The position numbers and the translations under genes are program-made. Below the pieces are notes generated by a model, which saw nothing but the letters and a program-made list of their open reading frames with translations, made no database searches and was not told the DNA's origin. Of a stretch of DNA of 64,000 nucleotides, positions 1-6,801 are shown piece by piece (position 1 is the stretch's first letter; each line of letters starts with the position of its first letter). The stretch is taken from positions 1,674,001 to 1,738,000 of the forward strand of contig NZ_CP168034.1 in assembly GCF_041530365.1 (NCBI RefSeq). Reading direction: 5' to 3'. The DNA comes from Capnocytophaga sp. ARDL2. GTDB taxonomy: Bacteria; Bacteroidota; Bacteroidia; Flavobacteriales; Flavobacteriaceae.

Positions 1-1
1 G

Positions 2-121
2 CCTGAAATCATCAATGCCGTGGACTATGTGGTAAACCTCGACAAACAGAAAGTTTGTAAAAAATCCTCTGTGGTCATCAAACTGACACTTGACAGTCAA
101 GTGAAAATATTAAGAAAATAA
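2..121 (+). CDS. C-terminal end of a probable L-threonylcarbamoyladenylate synthase (Sua5/YrdC family), partial
   Basis: Only the last 39 codons lie in the window. They read PEIINAVDYVVNL, then a Lys-rich stretch and the ending VKILRK. Flavobacterial Sua5/YciO/YrdC proteins end in a similar INAVDYVVNL...VKI-R tail. That family makes threonylcarbamoyl-AMP for the t6A modification of tRNAs, which would fit the tRNA-processing gene that follows. The stop TAA overlaps the ATG of cca (TAATG), so the two genes are probably translationally coupled. The identification rests on a short tail remembered from the family and is tentative; the reading frame and stop are certain. Confidence 0.5.
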   Translation, partial: PEIINAVDYVVNLDKQKVCKKSSVVIKLTLDSQVKILRK

Positions 122-1560
122 TGATTATAAAACAAAATTATAAAGAAGCTCTCAATCTTCCTATTTTTGATATTATTTCTCGTGCGGCTCAAGAGCTAAA
201 TATCGATGCGTTTGTCATCGGTGGTTTTGTGCGTGATTATATTTTGGAAAGAGAAAACAACAAAGATATTGATGTGGTTGCCATTGGTAGCGGTATCGAT
301 TTGGCTTTGAAAGTTTCGGAATTATTGCCAGAAAAACCTAAAGTTCAGGTGTTTAAAAACTACGGAACAGCTATGTTGCATTTCAAAGGTACAGACATCG
401 AATTTGTGGGTGCAAGAAAAGAATCTTACCAAAGAGACAGCCGCAAACCTATTGTTGAAGATGGTACGCTACAAGACGACCAAAACCGCAGAGATTTCAC
501 AATCAACGCATTGGCTTTTTCGTTAAATCAACACAATTTTGGAGATATTACCGACCCTTTTGGAGGCATAGAAGATCTTCAAAATCAAATCATTCGCACA
601 CCATTAGATCCGGATATTACCTATTCAGACGACCCATTGCGTATGATGAGAGCTATTCGATTTGCTACGCAATTGCAATTTATCATAGAAAAAAAATCTT
701 TAGAAGCCATTACGAGAAATGCGGAGCGAATCAACATTATTTCAGGAGAAAGAATTTCTGAAGAATTAAACAAAATCTTGCAAACCGACAAACCGTCGAT
801 TGGGTTTTTATTGTTGTACAAAACAGGATTATTACAGTTGATTTTACCCGAATTGACCGCTTTGAATCAGGTGGAGGAAATCGAAGGACATACCCATAAA
901 AACAATTTTTATCATACACTGGAAGTAGTGGATAATATATGTCCAAATACTGATGATTTGTGGTTGCGTTGGGCGGCGTTGTTGCATGATATTGGGAAAG
1001 CTCCGACGAAAAAATTCAACAAAAAACAAGGTTGGACTTTCCATGGGCATGAATTTTTGGGAGGAAAAATGGCAAAAAAAATCTTTCAACGATTGCACAT
1101 GCCTTTAAATCATAAAATGCGTTTTGTACAAAAAATGGTATCGATGAGTTCGCGTCCGATTGTCATAGCCGAAGACCAAGTTACCGATTCTGCGGTGCGT
1201 CGTTTGGTATTTGATGCAGGAGACGACATCGAAAATCTTTTAACTTTGTGCGAAGCTGATATTACCACAAAAAATCCCAAGAAATTCAAAAAATACCACA
1301 ACAATTTCAAAATTGTGCGTCAGAAAATCGTGGAAGTTGAAGAAAAAGACCATGTGAGAAATTTTCAACCACCTATTACTGGAGAGGAAATTATGGAAAT
1401 TTTCGATTTGAAACCTTCACGAGAAATTGGAATTATTAAAGAAGCAATCAAAGAAGCGATTTTGGAAGGAGAAATTGGAAATGATTATACAGAGGCATAT
1501 CATTTTATGATGAAAATAGCCCAAAAACTCAATTTACAAGCTGTAAATCCTAAAATATAA
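121..1560 (+). CDS. cca: CCA tRNA nucleotidyltransferase with HD domain
   Basis: This enzyme adds or repairs the 3'-CCA end of tRNAs in the cytoplasm. The N-terminal polymerase-beta-type head has the GG motif at residues 34-35 (IGGFVRD) and the metal-binding DID at 49-51. The RRDFTINAL motif of class II CCA enzymes follows near residue 125. The second half holds an HD domain (FYHTLEVVDN, then LLHDIGKAPTK), as in many bacterial tRNA nucleotidyltransferases. The length of 479 residues is normal for Bacteroidota. The start overlaps the preceding stop by one base, and the heme A synthase gene begins five bases after its stop, so it sits inside a compact operon. Nothing is missing. Confidence 0.95.
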   Translation: MIIKQNYKEALNLPIFDIISRAAQELNIDAFVIGGFVRDYILERENNKDIDVVAIGSGIDLALKVSELLPEKPKVQVFKNYGTAMLHFKGTDIEFVGARKESYQRDSRKPIVEDGTLQDDQNRRDFTINALAFSLNQHNFGDITDPFGGIEDLQNQIIRTPLDPDITYSDDPLRMMRAIRFATQLQFIIEKKSLEAITRNAERINIISGERISEELNKILQTDKPSIGFLLLYKTGLLQLILPELTALNQVEEIEGHTHKNNFYHTLEVVDNICPNTDDLWLRWAALLHDIGKAPTKKFNKKQGWTFHGHEFLGGKMAKKIFQRLHMPLNHKMRFVQKMVSMSSRPIVIAEDQVTDSAVRRLVFDAGDDIENLLTLCEADITTKNPKKFKKYHNNFKIVRQKIVEVEEKDHVRNFQPPITGEEIMEIFDLKPSREIGIIKEAIKEAILEGEIGNDYTEAYHFMMKIAQKLNLQAVNPKI

Positions 1561-1565
1561 ACGAT

Positions 1566-2564
1566 ATGAATGCTACATTTATCAAATGGAGTAAAGTTAC
1601 CTTGATTTCTATTTATTTAGTAATCATAGCAGGTGCTACGGTACGTATGACAGGCTCTGGAATGGGCTGTCCCGATTGGCCAAAATGTTTTGGATATTAC
1701 ATTCCACCTACAGAAGAAGCTCAATTGATTTGGAATCCAGATCGAAGTTACAACAAAGGTCAAGTAATCATAAAAGACGAAAAATTGTGGGTTGCCAACG
1801 AAAATCTTTCACCTTCGCCACAGTACAATCCTGAAAATTGGAACGAATATACCAAGCATGATTATGCTATATTCAACGTTTATCATACTTGGACAGAATA
1901 TATCAATCGATTGTTTGGAGCGTGGGCAGGTATTGCCTGTTTAGTCCTTTTTGTATTGGCTATACGTACCCAAAAAATGACTTTTATCGTTTGGTCGGGA
2001 ATTGCTTTGTTTTTGTTGGGATTCAATGCGTGGTTGGGAGCAACAGTGGTTTTTTCGGTATTGAATCCAGTGAAAATCACTACCCATATGATTGCTGCTT
2101 TGCTCAATGTAGCTGCCGTCATTTATTTGATACATTTAGCAAAAAAACAACCCAAGAAAACCTACAGTAAACAATTTTTCAACCTATCGTGGATTGCCTT
2201 GATTTTAACATTGATTCAGATAGGTTTAGGAACACAAGTACGACAATACATTGACCAATTTTCCCACAGTGGAATGGTAGAAAAAAGTTTGTGGTTGAGC
2301 AATCCCGATGTGTTTTTTTACATTCACCGTACATTTTCTTATGTTATTTTAGGAATCATAGCCTATTTGTTTATGGTAAATAAAAAACAAAATTTGCAAC
2401 ATTCCACAATTTACAAAATTGTAGGATTGGTAATCCTTGAAACCATAATAGGAATCATTATGCAATATGCACATTTCCCATTTGGTACACAAGCTTTGCA
2501 TTTGGTTTTTGCAGCTATTTTGTTTGGATATATGATGAAATTATCGTTGGAGGCGAGCAGGTAG
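1566..2564 (+). CDS. ctaA: heme A synthase (COX15/CtaA family)
   Basis: This membrane enzyme converts heme O to heme A for cytochrome c oxidase. The protein has 332 residues and starts with a membrane segment running into TVRMTGSGMGCPDWPKC; Cys35 and Cys41 match the cysteine pair of the first periplasmic loop in this family. Heme-ligand candidates sit in helices at YHTWTEY, TTHMIAAL, IHRTFSY and QALHLVF. A hydrophilic insert at about residues 47-95 follows the first helix, as I recall for other Bacteroidota homologues. It follows cca by five bases and is probably co-transcribed with it. Its presence points to an aerobic or microaerobic respiratory chain with an aa3-type oxidase. Confidence 0.93.
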   Translation: MNATFIKWSKVTLISIYLVIIAGATVRMTGSGMGCPDWPKCFGYYIPPTEEAQLIWNPDRSYNKGQVIIKDEKLWVANENLSPSPQYNPENWNEYTKHDYAIFNVYHTWTEYINRLFGAWAGIACLVLFVLAIRTQKMTFIVWSGIALFLLGFNAWLGATVVFSVLNPVKITTHMIAALLNVAAVIYLIHLAKKQPKKTYSKQFFNLSWIALILTLIQIGLGTQVRQYIDQFSHSGMVEKSLWLSNPDVFFYIHRTFSYVILGIIAYLFMVNKKQNLQHSTIYKIVGLVILETIIGIIMQYAHFPFGTQALHLVFAAILFGYMMKLSLEASR

Positions 2565-2586
2565 CAAAACGTATTGATATAATTAT

Positions 2587-2594
2587 TAAATTTG
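2587..2594 (+). promoter_or_regulatory. candidate -7 box (TAAATTTG) for yidD
   Basis: TAAATTTG matches the Bacteroidota -7 consensus TAnnTTTG and lies 17 bases before the yidD start. No good TTTG is seen at -33, so the call is weak. Confidence 0.4.
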
Positions 2595-2610
2595 CGATTT
2601 TAATCAAAAA

Positions 2611-2832
2611 ATGAAAAAACTACTGATTTTACCCTTTGTGGGATTGATACGATTTTATCAAACGGCAATTTCGCCATTTACACTATCGAGTTGTAGATTT
2701 TCGCCTACATGTTCGCAATATACATTAGAGGCGTTACAAAAACACGGACTCATCAAAGGCGGTTGGTTGGGAATAAAACGCATCTTGAGTTGTCATCCGT
2801 GGGGAAAATCAGGCTATGATCCAGTACCGTAG
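2611..2832 (+). CDS. yidD: membrane protein insertion efficiency factor YidD
   Basis: This is a short 73-residue protein of the YidD family, thought to help YidC insert inner-membrane proteins. The hallmarks are an N-terminal amphipathic stretch ([12 protein letters not shown]), the cysteine motif [17 protein letters not shown] and the C-terminal [12 protein letters not shown]. The length is typical. It lies 46 bases after ctaA and 103 bases before lgt, among other envelope genes. Both conserved cysteines and the HPWG motif are present, so it should be functional. Confidence 0.93.
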   Translation: MKKLLILPFVGLIRFYQTAISPFTLSSCRFSPTCSQYTLEALQKHGLIKGGWLGIKRILSCHPWGKSGYDPVP

Positions 2833-2935
2833 GTATATCACATCGATATTTCATATTAGGAGATTGATACTTTAGTTCTCTATCTCTAATACTATCAGGC
2901 TTTAATTTGCGAAGTAACTTAATTAAAAAAAGATT

Positions 2936-3877
2936 ATGATTTGGAATCCATCAGAAGGAATCTCAATAGGTGGTTTTACCTTGAGATTCTACAGTTTAAT
3001 GTTTGTAATAGCCTTTTCATTAGGTTCTTACATCATGAAAAAAATTTACGATAGAGAAGGTCGTACACAAGACGAATTAGATAAATTAGTTCTCTATACA
3101 TTTATTGCAACACTTTTAGGAGCAAGGTTGGGGCATGTGTTTTTCTATGATTGGGATTATTTCAAAAACCATTTGTCGGAAATATTATTCCCGTTTAAAT
3201 TTTCTCCGTTCGAGTTCACAGGTTTTGCAGGATTGGCAAGTCATGGGGCAGCGGTAGGAATCATTATAGCGATGATTTATTATCAAAAATCGGTTGTAAA
3301 AGATCGTCCATTGTTGTGGATTTTAGACCGTGTGATTTTACCGATTACGATTGGAGGAATGTTTGTGAGATTTGGAAATTTTTTCAATTCAGAAATTTAT
3401 GGACACATTACCAATTCGAGCAATCCATTTGGAGTAAAATTTATCCGTGAAAGCGAATTTTGGAGAGAAAAAGGAATTTCAGCTCAAATGATTACACAGC
3501 AAAACGACCCAAACGAAGCTTATCATTTGATTGCTACTGACCCAAGATTTGCAACTGTATTGGAAGAAATACCATTCCGTCATCCTACGCAATTGTACGA
3601 AGCAGCAGGATATTTGGTATTGTTTTCGGTATTGTTTTTCCTGTATTGGAAAACCAATATTCGTCAATATTTAGGAAAAATGTTCGGAATATTCTTGGTG
3701 TTCTTGTGGGGAATTCGTTTTGCAGTAGAATATGTAAAAGAAAGCCAGGGAGGATTTGAATCTGTATTGGGAATATTTTCAACAGGTCAATGGTTGAGTA
3801 TTCCATTTATCATCGCCGGAATTTATTTGTGGGCAACAGCGAAGCGTGTAGGGGCGAATAGCAATTCGCCCAAATAA
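2936..3877 (+). CDS. lgt: prolipoprotein diacylglyceryl transferase
   Basis: Lgt transfers diacylglycerol from phosphatidylglycerol to the lipobox cysteine of prelipoproteins in the inner membrane. The 313-residue protein has several hydrophobic helices, the signature VRFGNFFNSEIYG, and the conserved HPTQLYEA motif near residue 217. A hydrophilic insert between them (about residues 165-205) is longer than in E. coli but usual in this phylum. Many lipoproteins in this window (FKBP-like protein, HmuT, HmuY, DUF4197 protein) would be its substrates. Oddity: the last codons (GANSNSPK) and the stop lie inside a palindromic GGGGCGAAT repeat, so the normal C-terminus has been extended or replaced by repeat-derived residues. 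Confidence 0.95.
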   Translation: MIWNPSEGISIGGFTLRFYSLMFVIAFSLGSYIMKKIYDREGRTQDELDKLVLYTFIATLLGARLGHVFFYDWDYFKNHLSEILFPFKFSPFEFTGFAGLASHGAAVGIIIAMIYYQKSVVKDRPLLWILDRVILPITIGGMFVRFGNFFNSEIYGHITNSSNPFGVKFIRESEFWREKGISAQMITQQNDPNEAYHLIATDPRFATVLEEIPFRHPTQLYEAAGYLVLFSVLFFLYWKTNIRQYLGKMFGIFLVFLWGIRFAVEYVKESQGGFESVLGIFSTGQWLSIPFIIAGIYLWATAKRVGANSNSPK

Positions 3878-3908
3878 ATTGTAAGGGCGAATAAATATTC
3901 GCCCCCTA
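3848..3908. repeat. palindromic GGGGCGAAT intergenic repeat overlapping the lgt 3' end
   Basis: GTAGGGGCGAAT at 3848-3859 pairs with ATTCGCCCCCTAC at 3896-3908, with a one-base bulge. Between them lie a second inverted pair, AATTCGCCC and GGGCGAAT. The lgt stop at 3875-3877 is inside it. The sequence is much richer in GC than its surroundings. It looks like a small mobile palindromic (REP- or MITE-like) element and could also fold as an RNA hairpin ending the lgt transcript. Confidence 0.65.
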
Positions 3909-4012
3909 CAAAAAATTAAAATAATAAATAATTAAAAATAATAATTAAGTTCAACGTGTTTGATAGAATAATAATCTTAATACTTGATACTTAATTCTTA
4001 ATTCTAAAAAAA

Positions 4013-5107
4013 ATGAAAGCAGGAATTGTAGGATTACCAAATGTAGGTAAATCAACTTTATTCAATTGTTTATCAAACGCAAAAGCACAGAGTGCCAATT
4101 TTCCGTTTTGTACGATTGAACCCAACATCGGAGTAGTAAATGTACCCGACCCAAGATTGGAAAAATTAGAAGAATTGGTAAAACCAGAAAGAGTTTTACC
4201 TGCAACTGTAGAAATTGTTGACATTGCTGGCCTTGTAAAAGGAGCTAGTAAAGGAGAAGGATTAGGAAATCAATTCTTAGGAAATATCCGTGAATGTCAT
4301 GCAATTATCCATGTATTGCGTTGTTTCGACAATGAAAATATTGTGCATGTGGACGGAAATGTAAACCCTATCCGAGATAAAGAAACAATTGATATTGAAT
4401 TGCAATTAAAAGACCTTGAAACAGTAGAAAAACGCTTAGAAAAAACTCGCAAAGCGGCTAAAACTGGAAACAAGGAGGCTCAAGCAGAAACGGCATTGTT
4501 GGATAGAATCCGCGAAGCCTTGTTGGCAGGAAAATCGGCTCGTACTGTAGAACCACAAAATCAAGATGAGGAAGAATTGATACAATCCTTCCAATTGATT
4601 ACTACAAAACCTGTTTTGTATGTGTGTAATGTGGACGAAACAGCGGCAGTAAACGGAAACCAATATGTTGATCAAGTAAAAGAATTGGTAAAAGACGAAA
4701 ATGCCGAAGTGTTGATCTTGGCAGTTGCTACAGAAGCGGATATTACCGAATTGGAAACTTACGAAGAGCGTCAAATCTTTTTGGAAGATATGGGATTGAC
4801 AGAGCCAGGAGTTTCAAAATTGATTCGTTCGGCTTATAAGTTGTTGAACTTACAAACTTATTTCACGGCAGGAGTAAAAGAAGTAAGAGCATGGACTATT
4901 CACATAGGAGATACTGCACCAAAAGCAGCAGGTGTCATTCACTCAGACTTTGAAAAGGGATTTATCCGTGCAGAGGTTATCGCTTATGATGATTATGTAC
5001 AATACGGTTCGGAAGCCAAAGTAAAAGAAGCAGGAAAACTCCGTGTAGAAGGAAAAGAATACATCGTAAAAGACGGTGATGTGATGCACTTCCGTTTTAA
5101 TGTGTAA
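4013..5107 (+). CDS. ychF: redox-regulated ATPase YchF (Obg-like GTPase family)
   Basis: This is a universally conserved cytosolic P-loop protein that binds ATP rather than GTP and associates with ribosomes; in E. coli it affects the oxidative stress response. G1 is GLPNVGKST at residues 6-14 and G3 is DIAGLVKGASKGEGLGNQFL. The usual NKxD is replaced by NVDE, the specificity change typical of YchF. A coiled-coil arm sits in the middle (about 135-175) and a TGS-like domain at the C-terminus (about 280-364). The 364 residues match the family exactly. It stands alone, 135 bases after lgt, with a repeat-filled gap behind it. Confidence 0.96.
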   Translation: MKAGIVGLPNVGKSTLFNCLSNAKAQSANFPFCTIEPNIGVVNVPDPRLEKLEELVKPERVLPATVEIVDIAGLVKGASKGEGLGNQFLGNIRECHAIIHVLRCFDNENIVHVDGNVNPIRDKETIDIELQLKDLETVEKRLEKTRKAAKTGNKEAQAETALLDRIREALLAGKSARTVEPQNQDEEELIQSFQLITTKPVLYVCNVDETAAVNGNQYVDQVKELVKDENAEVLILAVATEADITELETYEERQIFLEDMGLTEPGVSKLIRSAYKLLNLQTYFTAGVKEVRAWTIHIGDTAPKAAGVIHSDFEKGFIRAEVIAYDDYVQYGSEAKVKEAGKLRVEGKEYIVKDGDVMHFRFNV

Positions 5108-5564
5108 AAAAGCTGTAGGCGATAGCCTTTAAGCAGGATGCAGGAAGCAGAACAACGAAGTGTTTAAACAAATAAATGAAATTATCTCGATTTTTAAATT
5201 TAGTTTTATTTCACGCTGATTAAGATAGATTTTTATGATTTTTACTATATGATATGATTTTCGCTAATGTTTTTTTGATTTATCAAAAAAACAAAATCTG
5301 AGGCAATCTGCTTTAAACCATAGGTTTAATCGTTTATAAGTGTTATTTTCTTAAATCATTTCAGAAAAAAATCTGTGATTATTTGCGAAATCTGCGTGAG
5401 ACAAAAAAGTGAAGACGACTTCAATGATAACGGCTATTCAATTTAGTGTTGAATGGTCGTTTTTTCATTGAATAAATGTAATATTTTCGTATTTTTTCAT
5501 TACTTTGATCTTTTAAAGAGATGTTGTAAGTGTACGCAAGAAATCTCGTTTAATCTAAATTTTT
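5108..5564. other. 457-bp gap holding a dispersed repeat copy, no gene
   Basis: No convincing coding sequence is present. Positions 5208-5403 are a copy of the dispersed AATCTGTG/AATCTGCGTGAG repeat described separately. At 5424-5464 there is a short imperfect palindrome (AACGGCTATTCAA... TTGAATGGTCGTTTTTTC) that could be a terminator. Confidence 0.6.
5208..5403 (+). repeat. dispersed CTGCG/CTGTG repeat, copy A
   Basis: From TTTTTTGATTTATCAAAA at 5271 to AATCTGCGTGAG at 5400 the sequence lines up almost base for base with 32451-32575. Shared blocks are AAAATCTGAG, TAAACC(A/G)TAGGTTTAATCG, ATCATTTCA and the closing TG(C/T)GAAATCT(G/A)CGTGAG. No reading frame is conserved, so this is non-coding repeat DNA. 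Confidence 0.75.
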
Positions 5565-6020
5565 ATGCAAGAAAAATCACTTATTAAACAAAATATTTTA
5601 CAATCTGTTGATTTTAAAGGTGTTGCTAAATGTAAATTTTATCAAGAAACTGGAATAACTCGCGGTATTCTTGACCAAAATAATGGAATGAGTGAAGAAA
5701 ATACGTTAAAATTTCTCGCTTATTATCCAGAAGTAAATGTCGAATGGTTACTTACAGGTAATGGCTCTATGCTTAAAAGTGAGCAACCCCAACCATCGAA
5801 AGAACTAATAAATGATAATGAGATAGTCGCTTTGTTAAAAGAAAAATTAGAGGACAAGCAAAAACAAATTACCTTATTAGAGGAAAACAAAGCCTTGTTA
5901 CAAGAAAAAGTAGCCAAGTTAGAGTCTGAGATACAGGCGTTAAAGTCGGCACAAAGTAAGTCAGTCAATAAATCCAGCCAACCAAGTCAATCCCAACCTC
6001 TTATTCGATCACGCCGTTAA
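5565..6020 (+). CDS. HTH-type regulator-like protein with coiled coil, unrecognised
   Basis: The first 65 residues resemble the DNA-binding domain of Bacteroidota phage-type repressors: helices around FYQETGITRGILDQNN, then the recognisable NVEWLLTGNGSML ending. A heptad-like coiled coil follows (about residues 80-130: LLKEKLEDKQKQITLLEENKALL). The end is low-complexity Ser/Gln. No S24 peptidase domain is present, so it is shorter than LexA/CI-like repressors. It stands alone, ahead of a 700-bp gap filled with TGTACA palindromes that it might bind; that link is only inference. A +1-frame continuation past the stop encodes YCPACGFN, so the C-terminus may be frameshifted. It could be a remnant of a lost mobile element. 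Confidence 0.7.
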   Translation: MQEKSLIKQNILQSVDFKGVAKCKFYQETGITRGILDQNNGMSEENTLKFLAYYPEVNVEWLLTGNGSMLKSEQPQPSKELINDNEIVALLKEKLEDKQKQITLLEENKALLQEKVAKLESEIQALKSAQSKSVNKSSQPSQSQPLIRSRR

Positions 6021-6397
6021 TTATTGCCCTGCCTGTGGATTTAATAGTACCAATTTAGGTGAGGCGTAGTGTGTAAATAATATGTTTTATAACGCCGTGT
6101 GTAAATAAAAAAATATCTATTTTTATCCAAATTATTAATTATCAATATTTTACATAAAAATATTTATGTAAATACGTGTTATTAAAGGGGGGTGAGTTTT
6201 TGTAAAACGCTTAAATCAGCTACTTTTTTAGCTGTTAAATACCTTTCAGTAGGTTTTAAAAAATTTAGTTTTGCAACCCCAACTGCAACCCCAACTCAAA
6301 AAATAGGTTTTTTAGGGGTGGGTACTACCATTTTCGTAGGCTCACGTAAATGGTCGCTCGGCAGGTCCAAAAGTGGGGGCGTTTGAGTATAAAAAAA

Positions 6398-6411
6398 GCC
6401 CCAAAAGGGGC
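6398..6411. terminator. small GCCCC-AAAA-GGGGC hairpin
   Basis: A 5-bp GC stem with an AAAA loop, preceded by seven A's and followed by GGTTTTATT. It could terminate transcription in either direction, but the T-run is interrupted. Confidence 0.4.
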
Positions 6412-6427
6412 GGTTTTATTGGGGTTA

Positions 6428-6627
6428 TGTACATTTTATGGGGTTTTCTTTGTTGGGCTGTACAAAAGGCTTATATTCGTACAATAACCCACATAAAAAA
6501 GTGACATTTTTTGCATATAAATGTACAGTTTTGTACATTTTGTTTTTTGTACATTTCCGTTTTTTTTGGTTGTAACTCCTTTGTTTTTACGGATTTCAAA
6601 GGCTTTTTTTATTGTATCTTTTGTACA
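6428..6627. promoter_or_regulatory. cluster of six TGTACA palindromes
   Basis: Exact TGTACA occurs at 6428, 6459, 6522, 6532, 6548 and 6622, and CGTACA at 6478. Several are followed by TTTT or AAAA (TGTACATTTT, TGTACAAAAG). In DNA of this composition fewer than one is expected in 200 bp. The pattern suggests binding sites for a dimeric regulator or a structural element. The only regulator nearby is the HTH protein just upstream; binding is not shown. Confidence 0.5.
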
Positions 6628-6639
6628 TTACATTTTACT

Positions 6640-6649
6640 CCCCCCCCCC
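6640..6649 (+). repeat. homopolymeric C10 tract
   Basis: Ten consecutive C's lie in otherwise AT-rich non-coding DNA, about 125 bases before the helicase promoter box. Such tracts mutate by slippage; here it could alter spacing in a regulatory region. Confidence 0.8.
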
Positions 6650-6771
6650 TATAAAAGTTTGGAACCCAAATGATAAGGATAAAGAGGAGTTGAAAGGGAG
6701 GTGATAACTAACTTTTGTTATGCTAATTATATTTATTTCAAATTTATAACCATTCCTATTATTTATTGTTG

Positions 6772-6779
6772 TACCTTTG
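6772..6779 (+). promoter_or_regulatory. -7 box TACCTTTG of the DEAD-box helicase gene
   Basis: A perfect TAnnTTTG lies 22 bases before the ATG at 6802. It overlaps an in-frame TTG at 6766, which therefore cannot be the start. Confidence 0.7.
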
Positions 6780-6801
6780 TAGCTGTTTTTTAAAATTTTA
6801 T

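Larger units (their letters stand above)
6021..6801. other. 780-bp gap before the DEAD-box helicase with unusual sequence features
   Basis: No trusted gene. It holds short direct repeats (GTGTGTAAATAA near 6069 and 6104), a 12-bp tandem GCAACCCCAACT (about 6273-6297), a GCCCC-AAAA-GGGGC hairpin, six TGTACA palindromes, a C10 tract and the helicase promoter. A 64-codon frame at 6192-6386 starting with GTG has no recognisable features and is not called. Confidence 0.6.

Noticed and set aside
6192-6386. A 64-codon frame starting with GTG in the gap before the helicase
   Set aside because: Repetitive content (GCAACCCCAACT twice), no recognisable domain, no promoter at a sensible distance; more likely non-coding.
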